Below, piece after piece: positions 23,684 through 34,760 of a stretch of DNA of 64,000 bases; within the stretch, counting starts at the first letter, position 1, and each line of letters opens with the position of its first letter. The DNA comes from Heterodera schachtii (lineage: Eukaryota > Nematoda > Chromadorea > Rhabditida > Heteroderidae). A model generated the notes under the pieces. That model had not been told where the DNA came from, did no database searches, and saw only the letters and a list, made by a program, of their open reading frames with translations. The position numbers and the translations under genes are program-made. The stretch is from positions 3,233,875-3,297,874 of the forward strand of contig SIJG01000003.1 of the NCBI GenBank assembly GCA_023374025.1, written 5' to 3'.

Positions 23684-26300
23684 CTATAAAGAGGGGAAAA
23701 ATTGACGCGTTCATAGCCGAGATTTATGAAAGTCATTAAAAATATTTCATATAATTAAATTGTTAATTTTCAAAAAAATGAATAAAGCAAAAAATAAAAA
23801 TTAGCTAAACATAATTTTACAAATTAACAATTGGTTACTTTTCAATGACCAATTGATGCCCAGTACAAGATTAAAGCAAAAAATTTAAAACAATAAAACA
23901 AAAACGTATTCCATTAAATACATTTAAAAAAATATAAATATAGTTATTTAATTAATTACTTATTCAAATATCAAACAATAAAAAATATTAATCAAAGTTG
24001 AATAAAAATTTTATTTGCAAATTATCAAAAATAAAAAAAATTAATGAACATTAAGAAAAAATTAAGTAGAATGCGTTACATTTCAATACGTATTTTATTT
24101 TGATAATGTGTTGCAAAAAATCAAGTTTTACGATTTTTAGTAAATTTTTTTAAAGAAAATAAATGCATAAAGATAAATGTTAATAAGACAAATTATAAAA
24201 ATAAGATGTGTAAAGTTCGCCAAATTTATCGATTTGCTTGATTCATTTTAAAATTAAAAACATCAAAGTTTCACAATCTCAGCTTTAAAATTTGACATTG
24301 ATACATAAATAGATATTACATGACTTAAACAGCGAAACTAATAAAAAAAATAATGAAAAAGAAAAAAAAAATTTTTTAAAATAATATTTTAGTACAATAG
24401 TATAAGCCTTAATTTCGATATAAAAATATCGCAGAACAGTTGAGCTGCACAGTAACTGACAGCCGAATTTTTTTTTCACCCATCTCAAGAGACGAAGCGA
24501 AGCACAACGAAAAATTAAAAATAATAAATAGTTTGTAAAGAGATAAATGAATATAAATTAAAATCTCAAATAATCAACTCTCACATATCAAAATGTTTTT
24601 AAATAAATTTCAGTTACATACAATTAAAACCAAGAATAGAAATAAATAATCAATTATTGATGCGAAAAAGAGAGGCTTTCTCGTAAAAAAACATGAAATC
24701 AAACGCCTGGCCTGATAGATTATTTAAATTTTTAATTATTAGTTTGTATTAAATAATGAACATTAATTTTAACCTTTCAATGTATAGTATTGGCAAATAA
24801 GTTTTTTTATTTAAAAGCTGTTAATACTCATAAACACATATTTAATAAGAAATTTGTTAAAAATTGAAATTAGCCGACTGTATTGCCTTCAATATCGCAG
24901 TAATTGGAAGCAAAAGTGTCAACCAAGATAAATCGAATGTAAAATTAAAAAAAAACTAATCTTAATCCCTGATGAATTAAACGAATTGAATATATTATTG
25001 AAAATTCTAGAGCTTGCAAAATATTTTAAATCCATTTTAATTATGATAAAAATTTTCAACTGCCTCCGGCTTCCTCAATTGATGGGCCCAATTTATTTGG
25101 TAAACAATTTTAAAAATATGAAAAGAATTAAATTGAAAAAAACCATCGAAAAAATTGGGGAAAATCGAATAAACTTAAAAAAATATATAAATAGACAATT
25201 TCTAAAATATATACGACAATTAAAATATTAAAACTACAAATTTAATAGAAAGACTAGCATTTGAGAAAAAAATTATATTTAACATCGAGGTGCGTTGTTA
25301 AAATAAATTCTTTAAAAATTTCAAACAATGTTTATTCAATTATGTAATAAGAGTAAATAAATGACAAAAAAATTTTTTTATGGAGAATTGGTGAAAAAAA
25401 ATTAAAGCTGCCCCCTCTACGAGTTCAGTCAATCCAGTTATTATTTAATGGAAAATGTTGCCTTGTGAAAATATAAAAAATAATTCACTAACAAAAAAGG
25501 ATAAATTTTAAGAGAAAAAAATTTGAAGTAATGTGTTTATTTTAATTTGCAGCAAATCAAAATAAAGCATAGTTTGGATTTTATAACTAATTAGAAGCAT
25601 GTTTATAAAAACTTTTTATATAGCCCCTTTATTATAATTATAATCAAGTTTCACGTACGTAATTTTGGAAACCAATCGTTAAATTTAACAATATAGAAAC
25701 ATACATTTTACATACGAATACAACGGCAACCCTACAAATTGCCCACAGCGCAACAATCAGCAGCAGCAGTGCATGAATAAATAATACAATATGAATATTT
25801 TACGCCTTGAAAAAATTTGAAAAAATATATAAACTAAAAAAGAAATTAAACAGCAAATTGGGTTAATATGATTTAGAAAATATTAAAAAGCGCATATGAT
25901 CGATCATTTATCTGGGGCTCCCAACTGAACACTTTCAAAATCAGCTTTTGCGGACAAAAAATTAGATGAAGTCAAAAATAAGGAATTAAAAAATTCCCAA
26001 TGAAAAAATCAATAATAAAGTTTTATTTTCGGCGCGCTTTTTCCAAAATTTTTTTTTGAATTTTCAATTAATTTCAGTCTCGATCTCGGTCTCAGTCTTC
26101 GCGATTAAGCGGGACTGAGAACTTTTTACCCCCTAATGATTGGCTTTGGATAGTTTTTTTCTGTACACATACTGTTCCAGCAAACAAATGAAATCCGCGA
26201 GAAGAAAGATTATTTTATTGTGCAGCATGAGTCATGTTACAAAAAAGAAAAATATAAAAATTTTAATTAACTCAATATATAACTTATTAATAATCATTAC
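23684..26300. other. AT-rich DNA with weak - strand coding-like patches
   Basis: Around 24425-24480 a - strand frame after GTCTCTTGAG reads GEKKIRLSVTVQLNCSAI. Around 25735-25765 a - strand frame is hydrophobic (ALLLLIVALWAICRVAVVFV), as in a membrane segment or signal peptide. Neither is bounded well enough to call. A partial palindrome of GATCTCGGTCTC type lies at 26080. Confidence 0.25.
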
Positions 26301-26341
26301 CCTGTAAAGCTTGAAGAGCGTCCAACCATGATACAAAACAA
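26301..26341 (-). other. exon-like island, 41 nt
   Basis: On the - strand ATATTGCAG precedes a frame reading VLYHGWTLFKLYR and a GTAATG donor. The exon starts with two bases of a split codon and ends in phase 0. Protein not recognised. Confidence 0.4.
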
Positions 26342-28230
26342 CTGCAATATTTGTATATAATATACATATATATTTAAAGCCACCAAATTTAGAATGACAC
26401 TCAAACTATCAATTACTGTCCCATCTTTTTTGTCCCTTATAGAATTGTGAGAGAAATCCCGGCGCAATTGTTTTGGTTATTAAAACTTAAACAATAATAA
26501 CTTAAAATAAAAATTTTATAAAATATTTTAAATATTGTATTTTGGAAAATTATTATTTTTTCAATCATCAAAAGTAATAAAATATTTTTTAATTTTTATA
26601 ATTACAAATATATTCGAGTCGGCGATAAGCAAAAAAAAAAAAGAAAAAAGAAAAATGATATTTGCATTAATGAAAGCACATAATTATAAAATATTTCATG
26701 AGTGTGGATTTCAATGCTTAAATAGCTTTATTATGCATATTTAACGATGACAATTTTTACGAAAATCTAACAATAGTTTAAAGATTTTGGCAAGAAATAT
26801 ATTACCGAAATTAATTAATCACTACATTGGCGCTTCTTTTGATCGAGAAGAAATCATTTTTAAATTGAAAAAAGTTAATATACATTATGCGGATTGCCGT
26901 TTCAATAAATTTTAACAAAACGATAAAATACATAGTATCTAAAATATTTATAATAAATGAAATTAAAAACGAATAAAATTTTAATATTCTAGCATTTAAG
27001 AAAAATTAAATAGCCTTAACATAAATGATATGATATAATAATACAAAAATGCAAAAATGAGAGAAAAATGGTCAAATTTAAAAGCTTTTTAAATTTATAA
27101 ACTAATAAAATTACAAATTAATTGCTCTTTTTGAAATGGACTGTTAATTTTCCACTAAATAAAAGTTTCGAAGAACAATCTATACATTTAAAAAACAAAA
27201 AATTTAAGGAAAAAAATATAAGAGATTTAAAATTAAAATTATATTTTTTCGTGTTTGAAAAAAACTGCATAAATTTAAGTAGAAAATAGATATGAAAATA
27301 AAGAAAATTTGATTTTAAAAACAAGAATTATTAATTAAATAAATATAGAAAAATATATTTATTTCCATTAAAAATAAAACAAAAGTCTCGGTTAATATTT
27401 TTTTAATCGTGCTGATCATTTACTGCAAACACTCTTGACGAGTGTTATTTCTTCTTGATTTTTTACAAAAATCTTTCAATATTTCAAAAGATAAATAAAT
27501 AAAATAGATATAAATATATGGATATTATTCCATTTTAAAACTTAAAAATGACAATCGATTTAGCATTATAACATAAAATATAAATTTATCATATAAATAA
27601 TTGCCTAAATTTTTTTTACTTTTTCTTATCTTTGACACAAATTTAGTAATTTTTAAGAAACTTAAATTTAAACAATATAATAATAATTTTCAGAAAATTG
27701 TCCTGCCTTCCAACATTCTGTTATATTAAATGAAAATAATATAAGGAAAAAGCTATTCCAAAGATGAGGGAGTGAGCGTTCGAGGCTTAGTTAAAGAATA
27801 ATACAAAAAATGCAAAAAACTTTTTAATAAATATATAAATAAAACTAAATCTAAAGTTAACTATCCAGTACTATCCGCGCTACTTATATGAAATAAATTT
27901 AAGAAATAAATAATTCAAACAAAAATACATAAAAAAATTTTAAGCATTATAAAAATAGTATAAAAATGGTCATGGTTGGTGGAAAATTGTTTGCTGATCA
28001 TTTTAAATAATATTTTATCACTCTATCAATTTTTTATGAATTTTTAAAAATTTTCTTATTTTTTACGTTTTCGAACTTTGATCAATTTTTTTCTGATCAT
28101 TTTTAGCGCCAGAGCAAAAAATCCAAAAATTTACAATAATAAATCGACTATGCTCTACACGATAGAACTGGTTAAAAAGTGATTTGGGCACATACAGTTC
28201 GGTATGTTCGCTTGTAAGACAATTTTTCAG
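26342..28230. other. AT-rich non-coding DNA
   Basis: A - strand patch at about 26400-26465 reads LRRDFSHNSIRDKKDG but lacks clean borders. A 7-bp stem hairpin (AACACTC, GAGTGTT) lies at 27428. Nothing else seen. Confidence 0.3.
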
Positions 28231-28815
28231 GCTGTGTTGGACAGCCCCACAGAGGGTACGACAACGTATTATGAGGGCATTAATTGCTCTATACCGCAAT
28301 TAAAATGCCGGTTGGCGCGCAAGCTGGCCGGCGTGGCTGCCGAGCACTTCTTCTGCGTTGATACGCTGTATGATGCGGACGACGACGAAGTGGACGCGGA
28401 GGAGCTGGCGGACGCAGTACAACAACCTTTCAATATACAATTAAAATGAAAAAAACAGATTGCCCAGGCGGAAGGAAGTGACGCGGGACAGCTGGTGGCA
28501 GATGCCAGGGCAAATGCCGAGGCGTTTGTCAGAGCCAACAGCGCTTGGATTGAATGGGTAATACAAAAAAAATCATGGCTTATTATAATTTTAGATGGCC
28601 ATTGAATTGTTCAAGCGCGAACGCATTTCGCGTTGGCACCTGATTAGGTAGACTTAAACAAAAAGATTTTTTTATAACATTTTTTGTCAGAACAAGAGGA
28701 TGAGGAAGAAGGTGAATAGGATGGGGAAGAAGGCGAAGAGGATGAGGAAGAGGGCGGAGGATGAGGAAGAAGGCGAAGAGGATGGGGAAGAAGGCGAAGA
28801 GATGGAGTGGGAATA
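28231..28815 (+). pseudogene. multi-exon gene fragment with acidic tail, unknown product
   Basis: Exons 28231-28416, 28459-28557 and 28595-28647 join in phase through 42-nt and 37-nt introns with AG/GT borders. The joined frame includes SPTEGTTTYYEGINCS, ARKLAGVAAEHFFCVDTL, an acidic DADDDEVDAEELADA joined to IAQAEGSD, then ANAEAFVRANSAWIEW joined to MAIELFKRERISRWHL. The next exon (from 28691) is a run of GAG/GAA/GAT/GGC codons that would give a strongly acidic tail. In the spliced phase it meets TGA within five codons, and in the acidic phase it has TAG ten codons in (GAATAG where sister repeats have GAAGAG). Start exons are not found upstream. I do not recognise the family. The gene looks broken at its C-terminus unless a different donor is used. 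Confidence 0.5.
28691..28815 (+). repeat. GA-rich coding minisatellite
   Basis: Imperfect units of GAGGATGAGGAAGAAGGC with lengths of 18-27 bp. In the acidic frame they encode Glu/Asp/Gly repeats. Frame-breaking changes (TAG, and a GGA-TGA step) suggest relaxed constraint. Confidence 0.6.
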
Positions 28816-28831
28816 ATTTTTGTGTTGCCAA

Positions 28832-28927
28832 CAAACATGGCTTTCCTCGAGGCGCACCATGTTGGCCCTAGAGGCCACTTTGTGCGCTTCAAGATATTTG
28901 TATAGAGGAAAGCCATGGGTGTTTGGC
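28832..28927. repeat. short inverted repeat
   Basis: CAAACATGGCTTTCCTC at 28832 is mirrored by GAGGAAAGCCATGGGTGTTTGG at about 28906, around a ~50-bp GC-rich loop. It can form a hairpin. It may be a small mobile-element end or an RNA hairpin just downstream of the gene fragment. Confidence 0.5.
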
Positions 28928-30116
28928 TCACCTCCCCATTTTTTGTTGGTTTTTATGCCGGTATAAAAAATTTTAAAAAATTGAGAAACATAAAAAATAA
29001 AAACAAACAAACAATCGCATTAAAATATTTGATAACTATAAATGTTCAATCACATTGCGTTCCCTTTTCACCATCAGGCAGGCGAAAGCGCACTAAAAAA
29101 GAAAAATATTTTTAAAAGAGAAAAATTATGCATTCAAAAATTTTCTGATTTTGCCCCCACCCCCACGCCCTCTCATTGCACCGCAAATGTCATTCATTGT
29201 CAACCATATACAACGGACGACAATAAAAGATTTTCATTTTTAAATTTTAAATCCGTTTTTGGTTGTTTATTGTTTTTTTAATTTTATTTAAGCAAATATT
29301 GAATAAAACCTTTTTTGGAATTTTTGAGGGTTTAAAACATAGATTTTGGCAGTTTTTAGTCCATATTTTAATCCATATGTGTCAGTTTTTGAGCTTTTTA
29401 GTCCATGTTAGGGTATTTGGTACCTTTTTTGTGTACCCATCCCAAAGTTTTAAAAAATATGTCAATAGAGAATGTACACTTTTTTGACGGGACAAAAGAA
29501 ATAATTTGTCCCAAGACAAAACAGGGTTGTTTTGCCATTTTAGGGCAAACAATTCCTTTTGTCTCATCAAAAACTCCGTGCATCATTTGTACATATTTTC
29601 TAAATTTTGGCATTGTACACAAACCCGAAAATACCGGATATTTGATGAACACATTTGGTGAGAAGGAAAAATAATTTTTTTATTATTATTATTAACCAAT
29701 AATTTAGAAAGTAAGGTAACTGTTTGTACAATGGTACTAAATTCCAAAAAATAATTATTAGAGCCAAATTTGAGTACCCAATTCTCGCCATTGGGTTTGC
29801 TGCCAAAATATAGTTGAAATCTCGTGTTTGATATTGTTAAATTACTTGCACATTGAAAATAATTTTATATATATTTAACTGATCATTTTAATAAATAAAT
29901 GTTTTTTTCTCATTGATTTTTGATTTGCCATTTCCCCTAATTAATTGGGATATTCATGTCTCTTTCTCCGGTCACAAATTTGGTGGATTTTGATACTTTT
30001 TTTACATCGATTTTTACTTTTGTCCCAAATTTGTGTCCTCTTCACACTTTTTGGCCCATTCATGACTGCCCCTGCTAACAGGGTTTTTATTATTATTATT
30101 AATTAATATTATTATC
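28928..30116. other. no gene recognised
   Basis: Less AT-rich than the first 28 kb. Open frames on both strands around 29380-29670 are mutual shadows and show no family. Partly self-complementary text (TTTTGTCCC, GGGACAAAA) occurs between 29490 and 30030, and CCCTGCTAACAGGG at 30069 is a small palindrome. Possibly an unclassified repeat. Confidence 0.3.
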
Positions 30117-30320
30117 ATGCCACGGGGTAAAACTTCTGCTAAATCGCGCACACTGTGCCTCACTCAGCCTATGGCCAAAATTCGCCTCCAAAGGTTGTTG
30201 GAGCAGCCTCTTCCCAGCGAGCAGGATTTGCTTGCGATTTGTCAGCAAATTTACGGCAAGCTCCGTACTGCTTTTTTACTGATCTGGCACACTGCCGGAT
30301 TGTACAATTTACTTTGTTGA
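30117..30320 (+). CDS. short open frame, 67 residues, unknown
   Basis: An ATG frame with coding-like, basic N-terminal composition (MPRGKTSAKSRTLCLTQP, then KIRLQRLLEQPLPSEQDLLA) that becomes less convincing after YGKLRTAF. The ATG follows an AT-rich run without a clear acceptor. No family is recognised. It may be a retrocopied or truncated fragment, and the C-terminal third may be read-through. Confidence 0.25.
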   Translation: MPRGKTSAKSRTLCLTQPMAKIRLQRLLEQPLPSEQDLLAICQQIYGKLRTAFLLIWHTAGLYNLLC

Positions 30321-30696
30321 ATAGGAAAAAGCCAAAAAGTAAAAATGTTTGGGCCATATCTTTTAAATTCTTATTGATCAGCGCTTAAAACTACCGTAGA
30401 AAAGTGTGCTTTCACATGTTGGGCCACATTTTTATGGAGGGTGACATAACCGAAAAGACCAAAAAATTTATCAAATGTTTTTAAAAATTAATCAAAAAAT
30501 TCATATTTTAAAATTGTCAAATAGTTCAGAATTTGATCATTAAATTCCAAAGTTCTTGCAAATGATTAATGCAATTGCTGTATAATATTTTAAACGATTT
30601 TCATTTGGTAGTATTTATTTAGTCTATTAAAAATTAAACAAAGTTTCAAAAGTTTATTCTTTTGTACAGCGAAAATGCTCGTAATTGTGTGAAAAC

Positions 30697-30768
30697 GACG
30701 CACTGTTTCGTCCCTTCTTCCGCCAATTGCCAACGCTTCAAAGTGTCCTTCAATGACCGTCCATTTGT
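30697..30768 (-). other. exon-like island, unknown product
   Basis: The - strand frame reads KWTVIEGHFEALAIGG then RRDETVRR, with AAATAAAG as a weak acceptor and GTTTTC as donor. Coding-like on this strand. It may belong to the same transcript as the 31035-31115 exon, although the order on the - strand would place it downstream of that exon's stop. Confidence 0.3.
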
Positions 30769-30832
30769 CTTTATTTAATGAATGAGCTATCTTTGATCAA
30801 ACCCACAAAACGATATAATTGAATTGGACCAA

Positions 30833-30898
30833 ATATTAAGCATTATTCCGCAGATTTTCAAGCGAATATTAAGCATTATTCCGCAGATTTTCAAGCGA
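30833..30898. repeat. exact 33-bp tandem duplication
   Basis: ATATTAAGCATTATTCCGCA and the following 13 bases occur twice head to tail with no mismatch, so it is recent. Confidence 0.85.
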
Positions 30899-31034
30899 AC
30901 TCATTTGTGCCTTTGGACCCGAACATAGTGCCATTAGAAAGCCTTTTTATCCTTGCTAAGAATGGCCCACTAATAAGTGAAAATTTTGAAAACTTTTGCG
31001 ATACTAGATGGTCTAAATTTTCTCATATGATCAA

Positions 31035-31115
31035 TTAATTCCGACGGTGTTTCGAATTCAAATTCGTCCTGAAGGCCTCCGATTTTTGCCTTTGCTGGCC
31101 ACGTTCACATCCGTC
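31035..31115 (-). other. possible terminal exon, unknown product
   Basis: A TATTTAACAG acceptor on the - strand opens a frame reading DGCERGQQRQKSEAFRTN then LNSKHRRN and a TAA stop. Basic and glutamine-rich. The other frames of the same stretch also lack early stops, so this is tentative. Confidence 0.25.
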
Positions 31116-31803
31116 CTGTTAAATAATCATTTTAGGCGCGTGCTTTGGGTTAGCTTTTTTTAAAAAAATAAAATGAGGATTTCTGGCATCGGAGCTAATA
31201 TTAAAATTGATTTGACGGGAAAATTTTATCCAAAAAAATTTTCGGTTTGAAAATCACGAACCTACCCTTAAGCATACACAACATAATAAAAGTTGATCAC
31301 TGAAAAAAAAGAAAATTTTATAAATTAAATGGGCTCAAATGCATTCTCCAATTTCATACAGCCAACCGTCGCCGGAGATGAAGCTAAAAAGGGAAGACCA
31401 TATTTAAAATTGGGCTTTTATTTTTACATTGCTTTTGCCATATTTTGCTTTGCTTCTTTTCGGTTGTAAATCAGCAGATCCCTTTTAATGTAATGGTAAT
31501 TTAATCGAATCATAAAAAATGTGACGGAAAAATGATGCGCCAATGAATTCGTGGCTTTTTGTGCTTAATGCCTCGCCCGCCTATGATTGTGCCTATTCCG
31601 CCATTGAAATACTATTATATCCTTTACTCAGCGATCAACCAGGTGTATTTATTAAAATATAGGAAAGCTTATTTTTTCAGTTTTGACAATCTGCCAAACA
31701 AATTTTTGGAAAATTTTTCTCGGTTACGAACTGAACAGTGAGACGAAACGATAGGGAGTCTTAACTCATAAAGAGCTTACGAATGATACCAAATTTGTCC
31801 GAG
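31116..31803. other. no gene recognised
   Basis: Mixed composition. A short + strand coding-like run at 31559 (MCLMPRPPMIVPIPPL) continues into AT-rich sequence and is not supported. Confidence 0.3.
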
Positions 31804-31945
31804 TTAGACAATCCAAAACTCATTTCCCTCACTAACGAGAATGTTATGGTTCCCAATTTTTTTCTTCTCCACTTTATGCTTCCATCTGTTGCCTCCCCCG
31901 CCGGGGGCACCTCCAATTGTTAGCTCTCTAACCATCTGCTGTCCT

Positions 31946-32152
31946 CTATTTTTCACATTCTCTAGTTGCCGATTCTTTAACTGGTATTGGGAGGCCAAAG
32001 GTGCCATTGATCACGTCGATCGGCTCTTCGAAGTCATCGTCGGGAATTTGACGTGTGCGAATTTGATTAGCATGGAATCGACCGCGAGACTTGTCCGGCA
32101 ATTCGACGGTGTATATTACACCACTTTGTCGATGATTTTGCCGGGTCGGCAA
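31946..32152 (-). pseudogene. gypsy pol: C-terminal fragment
   Basis: In the same frame as the integrase, it reads SGVIYTVELPDKSRGRFHAN then QIRTRQIPDDDFEE, as in the region downstream of integrase in gypsy pol. Its closeness to the second-Asp motif shows that roughly half of the integrase was deleted. Confidence 0.55.
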
Positions 32153-32194
32153 TCCGCTGAATTGTGCCGGCGAGAAAAGACCAATTGTCCGATT

Positions 32195-32602
32195 TCAAGA
32201 AAATGTGTGTTTAATCCCCTTGGACTTGCAAAATTGACGAAATTCGTAAGACGAGAATTGCGGTCCATTGTCTGACACGAGTTCTTTCGGCGCTCCGTAG
32301 CGATGAAAGATTTTGTTCAACACGTCGATCGTGGCCGCTGCGTTTGTCGTTCTCATTTGCGTTATTTCGGGCCACTTCGAAAGAGCGTCCACCAGGATCA
32401 GATAAGTGTTGCCATCATGACAAGGGCCTGCAAAATCAATGTGAATACGGCCAAACACTTCTTCCGGTATCGGCCAAGGTCTCAATGGAGCTTTTTGAGG
32501 AAGCTTTGCGGCCAGCTGGCAGTCCAAACAGCTTTTTACCATGACTTCGATTTCATGATTCAACCCAGGCCAATAAACGTGTTTTCGGGCCAGTGCCTTC
32601 AT
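32195..32602 (-). pseudogene. gypsy pol: integrase N-terminal part
   Basis: Same frame as the RNase H piece after the nonsense codon. It begins MKALARKHVYWPGLNHEIE, then CLDCQLAAK (zinc-binding Cys pair), WPIPEEVFGRIHIDFAGP (first catalytic Asp) and LVSDNGPQFSSYEF (second catalytic Asp). It ends at GIKHTFS followed by TGA. The part that should carry the catalytic Glu is missing because of an internal deletion between here and 32152, so the enzyme cannot work. Confidence 0.8.
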
Positions 32603-33284
32603 TCATACTACTCCAGGATGTGCGAAATGGAGAGTAGTCAAAATGCGCCGACGAAGGAGTGGCGGAATTATGACTCTGTTTCCTGTTAAAAGGGATCCGC
32701 CCACAAAAGAGAGTGAATTACGCCTAACGAAATAAGGCATTAATTCATTGGTCGGGCATTTTTGTGGCCAACCGTTTCGAACATACGAAAACACTTGCTG
32801 TAGTTGTTCATCTGCAGCAGTTTGATCACGAATTTCTTCGGCATCAACAGGCAATTGTTCCAAAGTCGTCATATGAACATAATTGGTTGCTGCTTCGTCG
32901 ACATCAAACGCGTCATTGGATGAAGCAAATGCGACCACGACATCTTCTTCGGAACGTTTGGAAGCGATCAAACGTGAGAGGACGTCCGCCTGTCCGAAGT
33001 TTTCCGATTTGACGTACTTAATCGTAAAGTCATAACTCGCCAAAATTAATGCCCATCGCTGTAAACGCGATGCGGTATAAATTGGAATGCCTTTCTTACT
33101 TCCGAAAATGGCTAAGAGAGGCTTGTGATCAGTCAAAAGAGTAAAATTTCGACCATAAATCATTCGGTGAAACTTTTGAACCGCGAAGATGAGCGACAGG
33201 GCTTCGCGTTCGATTTGAGCGTAGTTTTTCTCGGCAGGTTTTAAAGTGCGGCAGGCATGTTCCACAACTCGTTCAGAACCATCC
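32603..33284 (-). pseudogene. gypsy pol: RNase H and linker
   Basis: The frame enters at PDGSERVVEHACRTL, then KPAEKNYAQIEREALSLIFA and FTLLTDHKPL (an RNase H Asp), then QRWALILASYDF and FGQADVLSRL, the normal end of the RNase H domain. A ~90-residue linker leads to HFAHPGVV, the start of the integrase zinc finger. There a TGA at 32603-32605 replaces an expected Arg codon (family pattern HPGxxRMKxLAR), which a CGA-to-TGA change explains. The upstream RT and protease are absent because the element is cut at about 33290. Confidence 0.75.
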
Positions 33285-33290
33285 GGAACC

Positions 33291-33307
33291 CCCCCCCCCC
33301 CCCCCCT
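33291..33307 (+). repeat. poly-C tract at the gypsy/array junction
   Basis: About 18-19 C, longer than in any other copy. It is preceded by gypsy sequence (TCCGGAAC) instead of the array's GCAAATTCT, and followed by normal array sequence. It may be a recombination point or an assembly join. Confidence 0.8.
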
Positions 33308-33559
33308 TCACCCACCTCTTTCTTCCTTCCTAATCCCTCCCCACCTGGAAGGCACTTTGTATATGATATTTTGTGTGAATTTATGCATTTTTGCAGTTTG
33401 GGTGGGGGAAGGACGTCGTCGCATTCCATTCACTGCCCCGTCCCCCTCCCTCCCTAATTTGCATTTTTCACTTTGCTTCACCTAAAAGGCCATTTTTTAG
33501 GCCGTGGGAAATGAATTTGTTTTATTTTTCAATGATAATGTTTTTTTGTTCTTATTCAG

Positions 33560-34063
33560 GAACAACATGATCAATGTGCACCAATTGCCATTCTTCGGCC
33601 AAAACCAGTCTTTTATGGGTGGGTTTAAACAATATTTATTTTTCAGTAATTAATTAACAATTTTTGTGACATGTTTTTAATTATAAATAATTTATCATAT
33701 TTGAAATATAATATTAAATAATTTCCATTCCAAATTAATCCCTTTTACAGGCAAGTCCCTTTGGTATTGGTTCAAAAAGCCCCGGGCGCGTTTTTCCGAC
33801 TCAATCGACCGGCTCAATTGCCATTTCGTGCCGGTGGTCCTGCTCTTTTTCATGGCAATGATCTCAGCAAACATGTGAATAATCTGCAAAATATTTAAAT
33901 TGAAAATATTTTAGTTTATAAATAAAAATAGGCATTTTTAAATTGGATTGTGGGGGCTCTTTAACTCATTTTATTTTACCCCGATAAATAATTCAATTAA
34001 AAGTGTTTTATTGTATTACTTTTCAGTTTCGGCTTCGGCGGCATGGAGCCCATTCGTTGCCTT
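33560..34063 (+). CDS. array copy 1: innexin-like N-terminal exons (partial)
   Basis: Exon 2 33560-33618, exon 3 33751-33874, exon 4 34027-34063, all with AG/GT borders and consistent phase (1, 2, 0). Spliced, the first ATG gives MINVHQLPFFGQNQSFM, then GKSLWYWFKKPRARFSDS, IDRLN, a ~20-residue hydrophobic segment (VPVVLLFFMAMISAN), then IFGFGGMEPIRCL. Innexins begin with a short cytosolic stretch, a D-x-x-D(R/K)LN motif, TM1, and an extracellular start of the type (F/Y)(V/G)GxPIxC. All of these appear in order. The Cys of RCL would be the first extracellular Cys. The upstream frame is open in this copy (CAC-CAA, then GGC-CAA), and the exon 3 variant is WYW. No downstream innexin exon follows within the unit, and this copy has no promoter of its own. 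Confidence 0.6.
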
Positions 34064-34346
34064 GTAAGATGCTCCCCATTCATGCGAGGTCGCCCATTCC
34101 CATCCCACCGGTGCCTTTCTTATCTCGTTTAGCAAATAAGTGGTCAAATATTCGTATATTTATTATGGATTACATTTAACCCCGGTCCGCAAAAGATTGG
34201 AACCAACTGGCACAATGTGTTTTGTCAGTCTTTTCTTTGTTTGCCAAAAGGGCCTGGTCCTTTCTTAGAGGTCACCACCCATTCAGGTCACCTCGCCGGT
34301 GCCATTCACTTATCACATTTTAAGGCATTGGCTTAATATTTTTGGC

Positions 34347-34398
34347 TGGGGGGGGCGGGGTGGGCGGGGCATTGGTCGCGGAGTGGGAGCATATAAAA
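34347..34398 (+). promoter_or_regulatory. array promoter of copy 2
   Basis: Poly-G leading into GGGGCGGGGTGGGCGGGGC (two GC boxes), then ATTGG (inverted CCAAT) and TATAAAA at 34392-34398. The putative exon 1 runs from about 34420 to the GTAAGG donor at 34454. It contains no ATG. Confidence 0.6.
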
Positions 34399-34760
34399 GC
34401 CCCAAATTCATCCATCCTTGTCTACCAAAATCGTCGTTGTTGCCGCGCGCGCCGTAAGGGACGACGCCGTCGTGGAAAGGGGAAGCAAATTCTCCCCCCC
34501 CCCCCCTTCACCCACCTCTTTCTTCCTTCCTAATCCCTCCCCACCTGGAAGGCACTTTGTATATGATATTTTGTGTGAATTTATGCATTTTTGCAGTTTG
34601 GGTGGGGGAAGGACGTCGTCGCATTCCATTCACTGCCCCGTCCCCCCTCCCTCCCTAATTTGCATTTTTCACTTTGCTTCACCTAAAAGGCCATTTTTTA
34701 GGCCGTGGGAAATGAATTTATTTTATTTTTCAATGATAATGTTTTTTTGTTCTTATTCAG

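Larger units (their letters stand above)
31804..33290 (-). mobile_element. broken Ty3/gypsy retrotransposon
   Basis: In - strand order: RNase H, linker, integrase, and a C-terminal pol fragment. The 5' side stops inside RNase H at the poly-C tract that begins the tandem array. The 3' side loses family signal at about 31900, after a CCCCCGGCGGGGG palindrome. No LTR is recognised on either side. The disabling changes are described under the parts. Confidence 0.75.

Noticed and set aside
29382..29674. Overlapping frames of 62-89 codons on both strands
   Set aside because: Mirror-image readings of the same text in both directions, no family features and no splice context.
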